From: Lumbricus terrestris
Taxonomy: Eukaryota; Annelida; Clitellata; Crassiclitellata; Lumbricidae
Assembly (NCBI GenBank): GCA_949752735.1
Contig: OX457036.1
Location: 86,435,987 to 86,499,986, forward strand
Length of the DNA stretch: 64,000 nucleotides
Direction: 5' to 3'
Positions within the stretch are counted from its first letter, which is position 1. The number at the start of each line of letters is the position of its first letter. The position numbers were made by a program, and so were the translations under genes. This document shows positions 43,763-56,165 of this stretch, piece after piece. The notes beneath the pieces were generated by a model, which was not told where the DNA came from, searched no databases, and worked only from the letters and a program-made list of their open reading frames with translations.

Positions 43763-45115
43763 CAGGGTGGGCCAAAAAAGTAATCGCCTACATTTTTTTC
43801 CATATCCTGGCCAGAAGTATGAATTTCGAAATGAAATTTACAGTCTGAAAGACAATTCACATTTACACATGATGGCCAGATTTCATCAAAATATTTCAAA
43901 CCCAACAAAAGTTATACCACTTTTAGAGAGGCCACCCACCGTTTTTTGACGATTCAAAAACGTAACGCAAAAAAAGTGACAAAAAACGACTTTATTAAGT
44001 CACATCTCAAATAACTGTTGTGAAAAATTAATGAACTTGTTGGTGCCTCACAACTTGTGTTCAATGTGCCCACCACCAGTGCCAAAACTTCTTTTGAGTC
44101 TCTTTGCAAAGTTCTTGACGGCAATATGATGCGTTCAAAAGGCAAATCTTCCCATGTTAACTCCAATGCGCCCATCAATTATCTTACCGTTCTTGGTTTT
44201 GGTTGCAGATTGTGATATTTCTTCAGCATAGCTCTCCTCAATTGATTATCAATCTATCGGGTTCAAATCCGAAGATTTGGGGCCATTGGCTTGCTCAATG
44301 AAACCAGAACAATCGAGCCGATCGCCTTTCATTCACGACAAATCCCTTAACTCTCAGCTCAACTCTTAATGCTTGCGCTCTCACTGTTTATCAGAGTCAA
44401 CGTTGCTCATAGGATCCTGCTAAAAAGTTGTCTGAATACACATTTTGTCTGTCATTGACACCTTGGCCATTTTCTTTTTTTAAATTTGAATTTCATTGCT
44501 TTAGTAGCAAAATTATTAATCTGACTGGCATCTTGCTAAGTAACTTCTCAGTGACGTGCAGCTACGTTGGTACCGTACCCTGTTTCTTTTTTAAATAGTA
44601 AAAACAATGATCATCTGCCAATATCAAGGTTATTTGATAACAATTATTTGAGATGAGACTTAATAAAATCATGTTTTTGCTACTTTTTGCTGCGTTATGT
44701 CTTTGAATCGTCAAAAAACGGTGTGGCCTCACTAAAAGTGGTATAACTTTATTATGTTTGAAATATTTTGATGAAACTTATCTGGCCATCATGTGCAGAT
44801 ATGAATTGCCTTTAAGCCTGTAAAATATCATTTTGATATTCTTACGTATGGCCAAGATTTTGGCCAGAATAATAAAATCGGTTTTATGTCGCTTTTTGGT
44901 GCGTGACGTTTTTGAATCGTCAAAAATCGGTGGGTGGCCTCACTAGAAGTGATATAACTTTTGTTCTGTTTCACATAATTATGGCGATGAAATTTGGCAA
45001 TTGTGCGTAGAGATGGATTACCTTCAAGCCCGTAAAACTGGATTTGAAAAATTCCTATTTTTTGGCCAAGATATTGACAAAAAAGCCTATGGGGATTACT
45101 TTTTGGCCCACCCTG
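43763..45115 (-). mobile_element. Mariner-type element with decayed transposase and an internal repeat
   Basis: Ends CAGGGTGGGCCAAAAAAGTA and TACTTTTTGGCCCACCCTG with TA on both sides. On the minus strand at about 43985-44290 the frame reads GALELTWEDLPFERI and a C-terminal GGGHIEH-type tail, typical of Tc1/mariner transposase C-termini; upstream parts are broken. The right subterminal block is present twice (about 44680-44880 and 44890-45115). Confidence 0.78.
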
Positions 45116-45467
45116 TAGTTGATTTCGTGTCCGTTAGTAACTGTCTAGTTTTCTTGTTGCGAAGTAAGCAGTTTTAGAGATTTTTCGATTTTTGCTTTGG
45201 GGGTGAGCCATATTTAGGGGTTAAGCCCCTCCCAATCCCCGGGCGCCGCAACTGATCACGACGTGTCAATGGCTGTAAATTGATGTAAAGTAGGCAGTTC
45301 GTAGAGAGGAATGTCGTAGAAACCCATGGTCACGTTGGTCAGTTACGCAGACTCAAACACATCACCATCAAAATAAGCCTTTGTCTTTACTGTTGGAACC
45401 CGTATTTATCTACCACCATTCATTGTTAACTTATTTAAAAAAATGTACATTCACGATGAATATCTAC

Positions 45468-45568
45468 CTCTTCTCAAAGGTGTACCAGCCACAGCTGTGG
45501 GCATTGGCGGCAAGGCATTGGTCACAAGTAGCGTACTGTTGACAGTCAGTCACTGGAATCTTAAATAT
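45468..45568 (-). CDS. Receptor exon C: end of Sema, first half of PSI domain
   Basis: 101 nt, acceptor ttgttgtag|ATATT, donor AAGAG|GTAGAT, phase 0 to 2. It encodes IFKIPVTDCQQYATCDQC and HSCGWYTFEKR. This is the Sema-PSI junction of plexins (V.RVPV..C.QY..C..C....DP.CGWC). The last Cys of CGWC is Tyr here. Confidence 0.9.
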
Positions 45569-46929
45569 CTACAACAAAATAATTATTATAGAGTAATAAT
45601 ATTATTCATTGTCAGGCATACCACTGATGTTAGCAGAAAATTGAAATGCGGGAAAATTGTGTAAATAATCCTATGCATTTTTACTCAATTCGTACAAATC
45701 TAGTGTAGGCCCTACATGTGGGCCAATGTTCGACGGTCGTAAACCTTCAAGGAAAACTGTATTTGACTGCAATAAATACAATAATATTTTAGGTTTACAG
45801 TGTTTGTAGCATGGTATGATTGTAATGCAAAAATTAAAACCAATTCATTGACAGGTAATAGAAAAGTATGTGCTAGAACACAAAGAAAAAATTATTGCTG
45901 AAATAATACAATTGGAGCGCGGTTCTGAGTAGACATAACCTACTTGAAGGAGTTCTATATGAAAGTTCTTAATAAATAGATAAATAAATAAATGTAGGCT
46001 AATTTAAATTCACAATCGCATAATTTAGGCCTACTTAGAAATACTCCATCTGTCCCTCCGTCGGGCTTCAGTCTCATTTAAGTGGCAAGCAACAAGCACA
46101 AAGTACAGACAAAGAAGGTCCGCAAAAATATGTGAACCTTCCGCATTTATTAAACCTGCTGAAAGCGCGCCTATTTCTACTGATGACTCCATCAGGCATG
46201 GGGACAGATTATTGAATTCAGTTTGAAAAGTGCTCAGATAGTGGTGGATGTGGATATCCAACGCTGTACACGAGAGTATACGCGGGTATACAGCGTGTAC
46301 TGACCTCCGGGAATAAACGGCATCGTGTACTCACCTCCCGAAAGCCAGGGTATACGCGACCGACCCACTGCGCTTGCACACACGACATACCGTAATTATA
46401 TCGTTTCAGCTTATTTTCGATACGGATGGTCAGTCTCTGACAACTTCGATATCCTAATTGGCAGTTTTTTCGAAAGTTAAAAGTTCAAACTACATTTGAT
46501 TCGATTCATTTGACGAACATTTTATTAACTCTCTTCCAAAATATCTTAAATCTAACATAATCTGAACAAAGGGGGTCTAAAATTGGTTGTGTAAATAGTC
46601 TGGACTTTTCTGGGTTTTTCATAGCGAAATCTGGGTTTATTTCTGAAACCTCAGTGGCAACACTGCAAACCACCCACCCTACACTATTAGAGTTGGCTGG
46701 TCAGAGGATCAGATGGGCGAATTTGGAAAGCAAATCTTATAAATCTTATGGACTAATCTCAGTGACTTAGTGAAGCAATTGTCTTTCTAATAGCATTTCG
46801 AAAGCAATAAGTTCAGCAAATATTGTAAGTGAGTCAGGCATATAGGCTCGGTCAATTGCTTACGCAATCGAATAGGCTTAATAAAGCGACAGTTAGGCTC
46901 TTAGTTGTAAACGGTAATGTGAATAAACG

Positions 46930-47344
46930 ACTACAGAAAATTTGCCCTACCAGAACTTTTACCCTGCCAAGGCTTCCATAACTTTTGTCACGCCAGAATT
47001 TTGCCCTGCCAAATAATTTTCTCCGCCATAATTTTTCTCTGTCAGAACTTTAGCCAAAATTGTAAGCTTACCTACCACAACTTTTGCACTGCCGAGAATT
47101 TTTCCTGCCAGAACAGTTGCCCTGCCAGAATTTTACCTTGGCAGAACTTTTGCACTGTCAATATTTTGCCATGCCAATATTTTTGTCATGCCAGAGAGCG
47201 GACAGACGTGAACAGTAAGAAACAATATGCCCGAACAAATTCTGGAAATGAAAAATTTCAGGCAGGGCAACGACCAGGGCAATGACCATGGTAAAAAAAA
47301 TTTACCAGGGCATTTGCCCTGCCATGTCCTGGCGTAGCGCCGCC
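46930..47344. repeat. Degenerate CTGCCAGAACTTTTG repeat region with hAT-like right end
   Basis: Between 46940 and 47200 units like ccctgccagaattttg recur every ~17-35 bases with many changes. The region ends ccatgtcctggcgtagcgccgccactg, the inverse of a CAGTGGCGG hAT end. The left end was not found. Confidence 0.5.
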
Positions 47345-47552
47345 ACTGCTGCAGTCTGCTATTAGATTGAATTCGTGAGATTGTTTTTTGCAGATTGAAA
47401 CTTCAACCTCAATGAGCACCACCCAAATATTAACATAGAGACTTGAAATTGTGCATGAAATTTTATTTAGTTAAAGGCAACAATATGAGAGGGTGTGCAA
47501 AGTGAAATTTCATAAAAACTTTTTGGACACCCATCATCACCATGAAACTGAC

Positions 47553-47681
47553 CTTTTTGGGCGTTAGCACGTACAGATGTTTATTGAGTCGATCAAACGC
47601 CAATTCCTGATTGATTCGGGCGCCAGGTTCTACTAGAGTCGACTCGTACTCTCTGCCCTCTCGATGAGAATCTATCAGCAC
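47553..47681 (-). CDS. Receptor exon B: last strand of the Sema propeller
   Basis: 129 nt (43 codons), acceptor ttcttacag|GTGCT, donor AAAAAG|GTCAGT, phase 0 to 0. It encodes GREYESTLVEPGA and KHLYVLTPKK. In plexins the same place reads Y.......G..ILRDMAF......LYVM.E..V, directly before the PSI domain. Confidence 0.88.
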
Positions 47682-47944
47682 CTGTAAGAAACTTACGACG
47701 CGTAGCTATCTTTAAAAATAATTCCACATACTCCTCTTACCAGCTGACCACGAGCAGCAGTCGGGGCTCGAATAATACCAGAAAACGTCCTGGAAAAACA
47801 GTCGGAAATATTACTTCTCACTGTCGGCATGAAAAATTCCATGGGGCAGGGCCTTAGCGTTCATAGGACAAAGATATTTGAAGACACATTGACGTCGCGG
47901 CGAGGTAATTTTTATACCCCATGGTATACCCCATACCCCCCATG

Positions 47945-48320
47945 GCCTCTCCCCCTCATCCATCCATAATGTTACCAAAGCCACAACTGTTGCTAAACTA
48001 CTCTATGCCTCCCCATCCTGGTGGGGCCTCACTCTGGCTTCCGACAAAGAACGCCTTGAAAAACTCCTAAAAAGAGCTAAACGCCTAGGTTACTTAGAGC
48101 AAACCTTTCCAACAGTCTCCGAACTTGCCAACATAGCCGATGCAAAACTCCTCTTCTCCATTATATACAACCCCAAACACGTACTTCACCAACTCCTACC
48201 TCCCCTCCGACCCCCCTCCTCTCACCAATTAAGACCTAGAACACACAACTTCACTCTCCCACTTAAGGACAACTCCCAATTTATTCCACGATCGTTATAT
48301 AAAAACATATACTAGCTTAT
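47945..48320 (+). mobile_element. 5'-truncated non-LTR element, same family as 4020-5195
   Basis: The plus strand reads TTVAKLLYASPSWWGLTL, LLKRAKRLGYLEQTFPTVSE, HVLHQLLPPLRPP and ends SLYKNIY. This aligns along its whole length with the C-terminal ~120 residues of the copy at 4020. Confidence 0.8.
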
Positions 48321-48539
48321 TTAAGACTAACTAAACGTACTTTGAACTTCAATTATTCTTTATCACTCATGTTAACATTTTCTGCGTTATTGTCAGAATG
48401 TCTTTTTCTCAATAAAACGAATATACTACTACTAATAAATTATGCGCATCTCAGCTCACAGCTAGGCACGAATAATAAATTAAGTATACAAGATCAAGGA
48501 ATTAATCTTATAATGAGGGTCTAGTACTAGGCCTAGGCT

Positions 48540-48915
48540 TATTGGTCATTGCAGCTCAATTCTGGTTGGTCTGCGGCGTCTGTTTCTAGTAGGCTATTAA
48601 TGACACGTTCAGACCGTGTTCTAAGCTCTGCAGCATCTTTTGTCCTTGCTCGCAGAGTTCTTCGCTCTGCCTCTAGCGGGAAGCTTTTGATCCCGCGTGT
48701 TGAAACCTCAACCTGTCGGCGTCGTGCATTCTCAGTTGTAGGTCCATCTGTCTAGAATAGTCTCCCGTTGGAGATATTCCTTTTGCCTCTGGCTGACTCG
48801 TCAGTGTTTTGCAGGCTGTTGGAGACTCATTTGTATCAACGTGGCTGGACTAGGAGCGGTTCTGGGTTGGTTCTTGAATCAGCGCTATATAAATTCTGGA
48901 AGCGAATTAATGAGT
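48540..48915 (+). mobile_element. 5'-truncated L2-type 3' end
   Basis: The plus strand reads ASFVLARRVLRSASSGKLLI and TCRRRAFSVVGPSV, matching the C-terminus of the full L2 at 57733-60861 (RRVLRSSARGELLVPRA, RRAFSVVGPTVWN). It ends GCGCTATATAAATTC and a short ATGAGTAA tail, as L2 3' ends do. Confidence 0.85.
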
Positions 48916-48939
48916 AAATGTAACCAGAGGCGGATTTGT

Positions 48940-49530
48940 TGCAACATGTTCGGCCGAACAGAGGTCCACACGTTTGGCACCAACACCCAGGAACATTTCG
49001 TCCAGGAACTCTTTGTCCGGGGACATTTTATCCAGTTGCATTTTGTCCGGGATATTTTGTCCTGGAACATTTTGTCCTAGCACCACTTCAAAGGCATCGG
49101 CACACCCATATCACTTAAATTGTTCCTACGAGTAAGCAGCTAAAATAAACAGTCACCGCACCTATGTTTGACCAAAAGCATCGGTTTCGAAATTCGTACC
49201 TAAGTTTAATAAAAAAAAGGTATCGGTTCCAAACGTAACATACGGTCATTGTTTATTTTGTAGGCTACATTTATTGCCGATAAATTATGTTCGAACGTTT
49301 TATACGGTTATCTAAAGCATCCGTTCTTAAACGTTACTCTGTTGAATAGACCTAAGTCTAGGTTTCCGGTTTTGACTTGTATGGGCAATTATTGAGGTGG
49401 TATGTACAAAGGGGGACTGCCCGGAGAGGGGATAAATGTCCTACTCAAAATGGGGGAATTTCCGGGTATCTCTCCAGGAGGAATATGTCCGAGGGAATAT
49501 GTCCAGGGAGGAAATGTCCAAGACACACTG
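48940..49530. mobile_element. Element with (GGACATTTTGTCC)-type repeated ends
   Basis: Left (about 48985-49080): units of ggaacattttgtcc. Right (about 49415-49530): units of ggaggaatatgtcc and gggaggaaatgtcc. The arrangement, several short GTCC units at each end in inverse order, resembles the element at 29388-30640. Confidence 0.4.
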
Positions 49531-49727
49531 TATGGACACTTTACATATAAATAGCCTACTGCCTCAACTGCTGATGTCCGCTGATGCAGCTATAAAATAC
49601 TGCGCCGGTGTCACAGGATATTCCACCCCACTCCAAAGCTATCCCGAAGATGAATTAATCTATCCCAGTGGATGGAATATAGGCCTACTGGTATACATAA
49701 TCCGGGGGATAGACCATTTCTATAACC

Positions 49728-50485
49728 CAGCGTTTCCCAAAGTGGGTTCCGCGGAACCCAAGGGTTCCGCGGGCCGAGCATAGGGGTTCCGCGAAAAGAT
49801 AGTTAAATACCTTCGTAAGTATGTACTATGAATGGTGATAATAATTGGACAAGAAATCATTCAAAGTAGGCGAAAAACCAACTAACTCTTCTAATGAAGA
49901 CCACGAACATTTTATTGACATAACCCAAAGGAAGCAGAATTCCAATTAACCTTCACTGATCAGAGTCTGGAATGGGATAGGTCCAGCCAAAATATAATCC
50001 CCAGTAACTGCAGTTAGGCCTAGTATTTTTTGCCATTTGTCACGTAAAAATTGTACGAAACTCTATTCTCATAAAATTGTACAAAAATGTATTCTCATAA
50101 TTATTTTATTGGAACAGAGGTAAATATTGAAATCGACGAAATGATTAATCATGCAGATGGCAATAAGAATCCAGCTTTCAAGCATCGAGCCAATTGAGCT
50201 TATATACAGAATGCATGAGAAAAAACAAGCACGGTTCGCATTCTAATTTCGTGCAATTCTAGTAGACCTATTGTGATTCACGAATCGTGGTTTTCAAAAC
50301 AGTGCAATTTAATTTTTCCTTTAAGAAAAATTAAATTGCTACAATAGTTCGTGTTTAGTAGGTCTACGCTTCTCAGGCGCTATGAAAAGTATGCATGTTT
50401 TAATGAGTTTAGTCAAGATTGGGGTTCCGCGAGAAAATATTAGGACGCGAAGGGTTCCGTGGCCCAAAAAGTTTGGGAAACGCTG
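49728..50485. mobile_element. Non-autonomous hAT, GTTCCGCGGAACC family, perfect TSD
   Basis: Ends cagcgtttcccaaagtgggt and tttgggaaacgctg; ctataacc flanks it at 49720-49727 and 50486-50493. Same family as 32383-33723, opposite orientation. It lies in a further uncharacterised repeat (about 49600-50530). Confidence 0.9.
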
Positions 50486-50493
50486 CTATAACC

Positions 50494-53400
50494 TATCGTG
50501 TGAAATCATCCCCCGGGGATAAAAAAAGTCACAAATTATAAAGATATCGCTTTTAAAAAGCGTAGAGATTGCAAAATTAATAATAATTATGCTTTATTCG
50601 AAAATCCAAACCCAATGCCGGACAAATGCGCGCAGTCACAAAAGCGCGCTGGATAAATAAGACAATTATAGAAGCATTTATTTAGACTAAAAATAAATTA
50701 GAAATATGAAACTGTGAGCGCAGGAAAACACCAAAATGCACCAGAATATATTCAAACTAGAAAATTGTCGTGCAAGTTCGTAAAGTTCATAATGTATTAT
50801 CGGCCAAACGTTTGGCACAGGAAACAATTTAACTATAGTGATAATACTAGGATAGACCTAATCATAATATTTAAGCTAGAAATAAACTATTATTAATCAC
50901 ATGAAACTATTATTAATCACACGAAATTCCTGTTCAGTCACACGAACGAGTAGAGTTCGAAATCCCTTTGAGCTCTTTTAGGGTATGCGAAGATATCAAA
51001 CATTTAACGACCAAAATAGGCCTACATAAAATAATAGACCGATATCGAGCGCAAACTTCCAACTCACGCAATTAGCACCCTACTTCTAGGACATGACCGT
51101 TCCCAACATAATCTCCACTAGGTATTTAGCCCATTTCCGTATTTACATGTAAGTCAATTTGCCAAGCCATATTTTACACGACGTCGTAATGGCACTAACT
51201 AGTTGACACAGCATAGAAAACTGGGCATTTTAGCTGTATCGCTTTTAGACCTGTCACTGTCATTCAGGCGTAGCTTTAATTGTTGTCGGTGTCATTGAGT
51301 CATTCCGACATAAAGCAAGTGCTTTGATGTTATTTAGGACAACAATGAAGACAGTGGCGTAACTAGCTTTTTGTGGGCCCGTGTGCAGAGGTTCCGCATG
51401 AGCCCCTACTATAAGCCTTGTAGGGCCGATATCTTTGCGTTCTTGCAATTTATTAAGATCGCCAAAACGAATCAATGGCATTTGCCATTAGACCTAACAC
51501 ATGCAATACAACTCACAGAATAAACACGAATCCTAGACCTAACACATGCAATACAACTCACAGAATAAACACGAATCCTACGCGAATGAGACAGATGACT
51601 TAAATTGTTAGAGCTGTCGTGATGTTTAAGTAGGCCTACTAGTAGCCCTACTTAAAACAGTGTCATGGCATCATAGAGTTTTCTTTCCTGCATTTTGTTC
51701 TGCAAATGGTGTCAACCATCTATCAATTCTACCTAAAAATACATTTAGCAATATTTCTTTCAAGACTAGTGCAAAAATTGGGGCAAATACGTGATTCCCT
51801 ATTACCATGATCCACGCGTGCTCAATTTGGTGTCTCTCTGATTTTGGAGTGAGAGCTGAAAGGAGTTGAGAGCAGTGCGAGATTTGTAGAACAATAAATG
51901 CCTTGATTGTAGAGGAGGAATATGAAAGTTTGAAAAACAGACCATGACTTTCTTCTGGCTCTGTGACTATCCCTGCACACGACCTTCGTCCACCATCCCA
52001 AAAGTTCATGCAGTGGAAACTGTACACAGAGGTTTATATCCTATACAGGTTGGGCACAACTTGAACCAAGTGCAAAACAACGTAAATCAGAAAATGGCCC
52101 AAAGCCTACGTCTGGGGTGGTCGGCCTGGGAGAGGAAGGACGGAGATTGAGCCCGGTACCATCGCGGAAGGGGGAGTAGAAGCCTCTTACAACACAGCAG
52201 TCACACCAGCAAATTATCCTTAGTAGGCCTACAGTGAAGCATGATAGGCCCTACTAGTTCTTTCCACCTGGCTGCTATGGTTTTCAAGGCAAATTGATCC
52301 GTACAGTTTCCTCAAGTAGGCTACATGCATGCACCGTCGTACCCAAACTTATGCCAGAAGTGCAAAAGTCTACAAGATTTTTGTAGAAATAGTCAGCCGC
52401 TAGTTTGAATAAAGTTCAGGCTGATGCTTACTTAATATTACAAGTAATGCAGCGACGGATTCAATCGTTGGAAAAATGACGCTTGGAGACTTGCTGTAGG
52501 AAACGTCATCTCTAGGCTTGTGCCCGACCTCCGTTATAACAGACGCTTACATTGCAATAATTACAATTTACTTAGGAAAACTAGCGGTAATTGGGATGAT
52601 ATTCTGTCAGCATACTGACCCATATGGCTTCTATGAACAACAATAACAGTTTCTTTAAATTCCTCCTGGCTCAATACCAAACAGAAATATTAATAGGCCT
52701 ACTAGTGGTAGCGAGGATTTTCGATATGCTGAAGTAGACACATTTGCACATGAAAATGTTTTCAATTCATATAGGCTAATCCTGCAATCACAATAGTGGA
52801 ATCTATAGTCAATCGACCCACTAATTAAAAAAATAGTGATGACCATATTATACAGTTGCCCCTTGTTTTATATATATTTGTTTAATTCATGAAAAAAGTG
52901 CAGGTTGAAACATCGTAGCCTGGTAGCCTACATAGTGACGTTAAGAGATACAAACATGAAATTAAAGCGTATTTCTAAATAGATCATTGTTAATTAGATT
53001 TCATGATTTGATGATTGTCAGCGCTCTTGTAGAAGGCTCTGGAAATAAAGTTTATTATTGTCTTTTTGCGGGAGCCGGAAATTATGACGTCGGGGTCGAA
53101 GGTTGTAAACCGTAGGCCCTACTAGTCATTTGGCAACGTGTTTTCTAAGCGTCCGTTATAACGGACGTAGGGTACTAATGGGCTAACAGGGACCTGCATC
53201 AGGCTGCATGTACCAGCATAACGCATGCGCCTATTCTTGTGGGCTACTTCGGTCTGTTAGCAGGCATTAAGACGAAAGAGGTATAGTAGAATTCTCCTCT
53301 GTTGTGCCTTATTCGCTTCGCTTTATTCAGTTTCGCCCTCTGGTTTGCGCCATTTGGATTTCGCCTTTCTGATTTTCGCCACTGTTATAGTAAAACCCTA

Positions 53401-53908
53401 CAGGACTATTGGACATGGTAGGCCTATAAAAGTCCCGAAAGTCAGCAATTACAATAGGCCTACAATAATTATTGTTAGTTTTTTAAAGTGGCCCAGTTTT
53501 TGATGGCTATAAAATGGTCACCCTACTATAGAAAGATGCAGGAGGGATGCCTGAAAGGACGCAAGCGCACTTTCGATAATTCACAGAGTCAGAGATATTA
53601 TAGACGAACAGAGAAACATACATAAACAAGCAAAGAAGTAACAAGAGTGACGCAGCTGGTTTCTGAAACTCAGAAATGGATTTGTGGCCGGAGAACGAAA
53701 AACAGACAAACAAAGACACAGAGAAAGAAGTGACCAGAAAAACAGCGTGCTTTCCAAGTCTACAATTACACAGGTATAGACTACACCGAAGACAGTCGTT
53801 AATTCAGTATTTGCATCGCTGTTCGGAAGGAATAAGCGCAGAGTATTTCTTTACGAGGAACAAGTAGGCCTAGTCATGCCATTGTGACGTTATCGTAATT
53901 AGGCCTAC
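50494..53908. other. Intron between Sema exons A and B, mostly unassigned
   Basis: A lone CAGTGGCGTAACTAG hAT end at about 51354 and a 45-bp duplication are all I can name. The 118-codon frame at 51671-52027 (minus) is open but matches no domain I know. Confidence 0.4.
51489..51578. repeat. Exact 45-bp tandem duplication
   Basis: Two identical copies (51489-51533 and 51534-51578) beginning tagacctaacacatgcaa. Confidence 0.95.
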
Positions 53909-54121
53909 CTTCTTTATAAAGCCGTTTTCCGTGCCAACAAAAGCAATCGTACTGTCATCGGCTGTCGTCACTGCGATTGCGGTGACATTTGTCGAGTTCC
54001 AGCCAAAGAGAGCGTGGCCTAACACAGGATCCGCGCCGTCTATAGGATGGTTTATGTCGTGCTGGCCGCAGTAATCATCACCGATTTCGAAAGGCTTCAG
54101 AACATAATACCATACGAACAC
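53909..54121 (-). CDS. Receptor exon A: C-terminal part of the Sema domain
   Basis: The donor is clear (AAGAAG|GTAGGC, phase 0); the acceptor is not, so the right edge is approximate. It encodes DDYCGQHDINHPIDGADPV and TIAFVGTENGFIKK. The second block is the hallmark strand of plexin and MET Sema propellers (H.VAFVGTxxGxLKK). Earlier propeller blades must be encoded further right, beyond the L2 and hAT insertions or outside the window; I did not find them. Confidence 0.82.
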
Positions 54122-54399
54122 TATGCTAATACGCAGCCTTTGATTTTATTATGATAAGACGACATGGTGGCAGTTTTCTTATTTAATCATAGGCCTGTTT
54201 GTGCCTTTTGCTAGGAACTCGCAACTAATGACGAGAATTCTCGCCAACCGTTTCATAGTTGATACAGAATTATAGCAGGGCTTTTTGTCGCGCAGGAGGG
54301 CCTACGTAGTGAGTAAGTTTGCTACACAAAATGTACGGCTCTATTATAATAGGATATCCACTTGTACAGACAGGTGTAGAACCATTCTGCATAAAATCC

Positions 54400-54720
54400 T
54401 ATTGCGTGCAGACTGCGGCGTGAGGTGCTGGACTTGCGATGAGATCCAGTGTGAAAGGAGATCTGTAGGCCCTATGTGCGGAGGACGAGGACACGCTTCG
54501 GGGAGCGTGCTTTTTCAACTGCTGGAACAGTCTGCCTACCTCTGTTCGTTCGGCCAACTCAGTTGAAGTCTTCAAATATCGACTCAAGACATTTATTTTC
54601 TAAGGCGTAGGTAATTATCTCTGACTGATTTCGTTCTTGTTTGTAGAGGAGCCCTTGTAACGGCATGTGCTGTGTTATGGCGTCATAGAAGTTGTCGTCA
54701 TTATTATTATTTTTTTTTTT
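54400..54720 (+). mobile_element. 5'-truncated non-LTR tail
   Basis: The plus strand reads FFNCWNSLPTSVRSANSVEV and FKYRLKTFIF, the usual C-terminus of CR1/L2-group ORF2, then a 3' region ending in ATT/T-rich text. Confidence 0.6.
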
Positions 54721-55216
54721 ACCCGAGGTATCTATAATTTCTCAGGTTTCAGATATTAATAAGAAATTTTAACTCTAGAGTGGCCATCCATGTTAAGATC
54801 TGAAAGAACAAAAGTGCTGTGGAACGCAACAGCATTAAAACGCTGAATTATAACTGACAGGCGCTGAAACAAGAAACTGGCTTCTCTTGGTTCGCCTGAT
54901 ATTTGGCTCTTATTATTCTTATTATTCTTATTTTTATTATTCTATTATTATTCTATGCAGTTAAAAAACGTAAAAAGTCACTGCCATCCGGCTGGAGGTA
55001 ACATACCGTGGAGGATGTATGGTAAGGGAAAGAACGGGTTATGCAGTTGGAAACTTCCTTTAAAAATGCCCTGAGTTTTAGAATAGTATTCTGATTAAGC
55101 TATAATTTTGAAGTTTGAAATTTGTGCTCTACGTGTGACTTTCGACCTTTTGCACTTTAGGACTAGGCCTATACGAACAAATTGCATTGAATTTTGTGTT
55201 GTTACTTTTAAAAACG

Positions 55217-56165
55217 ACTAGCTGGGAAATTTAGGATTCGTCCCACTCCCGTCCACGACCCCACCACACCACACCCACCCCGCTAACCCTACCACACCGA
55301 CCTCCACCGGTACGCCACTCGTGAAATTTGAGTTTTCGGGAAAATTTCCTCCCCATGTCCCACACCCCACCCCACCCTTCCTCTCCCCAGCCCCACCCCC
55401 ACTCCACCTATCCACCACACTCCCACCTCCACCGGTACACCACCCGTGAAATTTGGGTTTTCGGGAAAATTTCCTCCCCCACCCTACCCCACAACACCCC
55501 CACCACACCCCGACCTCCGCCGGTACGCCACCTGTGAAATTTGGGTTTTCGGGAAAAGTTACTCCCCACCTCCACCTCACCCCACCCTTAGCCTCTGCCC
55601 CAACCGGCCCTGCGGGCCGAGGTGTGTGTTTGGTGGAGGCGAGGTGGTCCGTGTGAAAATCTGTCTAGCTGTACCGTTTCAGATGAATAAGTGTTAAAAT
55701 ATGCATGGCAACGTGCGGTCACGCTTGTACCCTGTTTCTTTATAAATAATCGGATCATACCAAACATTTATTTTATTGATGAAATATATATTTGAGGCTC
55801 CTCCTTGTATATTATACTCCTTGGCCGAAGGCATTTATCTTTTCCCAGGGCTGTACGACAGCGTATGATTTTCATACTAAGCTTGGCGAAAAATGACGTC
55901 AAAATGACGTTAACGGCAGCAGGCCGCTATTGAAAAGCGATTCAAATACGGCGTCGATATAGCGCATACTTTAACACGGCGAAAATTAAAATGTCTAATA
56001 TCTCGAGTTCTAAAGTGGACAAGGAGGTGAAAATAGCGCGCCTGGGTAAGTTGAGTGAAAGTCTAGGCTATTAAATTATGTACAATGTTTAAGGTCAGTA
56101 GCTGCAAAACTGTGAGCATGCATAAAGGACAAAGTCACCCAAGTTCTTTCTTATAGATATAGATA
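55217..56165 (-). mobile_element. Helitron-like element with a ~110-bp minisatellite
   Basis: Starts CTAGCTGGGAAATT (inverse: ...CCCAGCTAG). Between 55250 and 55580 three to four units of gtgaaatttgggttttcggg and CCACCGGTACGCCAC text recur. The same unit in the other orientation fills 63110-63600. The right part (55880-56060) shares tctcgagttctaaagtg with the Helitron-like copy at 16319. Pro-rich and Gly/Trp-rich frames here come from the repeats. Confidence 0.45.

Larger units (their letters stand above)
11429..54121 (-). other. Gene model: Sema-PSI-TIG / EGFR-like chimeric receptor ectodomain (17 exons)
   Basis: Seen: 17 minus-strand exons, each bounded by AG and GT. Sixteen of them (47681 down to 11429) total 2,598 nt, 866 codons, with compatible phases at all junctions and no internal stop. 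Domain order is Sema C-terminal end, PSI, plexin-type TIG-like domain, receptor L domain, furin-like repeats, second L domain, second furin-like block. Known: plexins and MET carry Sema-PSI-IPT and bind semaphorins or HGF; ErbB receptors carry L-furin-L-furin and bind EGF-type ligands. Inferred: a single cell-surface receptor built by exon shuffling. The start codon, signal peptide, first Sema exons, transmembrane segment and any kinase were not found. Alternative: two adjacent genes on one strand, a broken plexin followed by an EGFR gene whose first exon I could not see. The introns hold nearly all mobile elements of the window. Confidence 0.72.

Noticed and set aside
51671..52027. 118-codon minus-strand frame
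   Set aside because: It is open but has no recognised motif, no repeat partner and no splice or start evidence that I could support.
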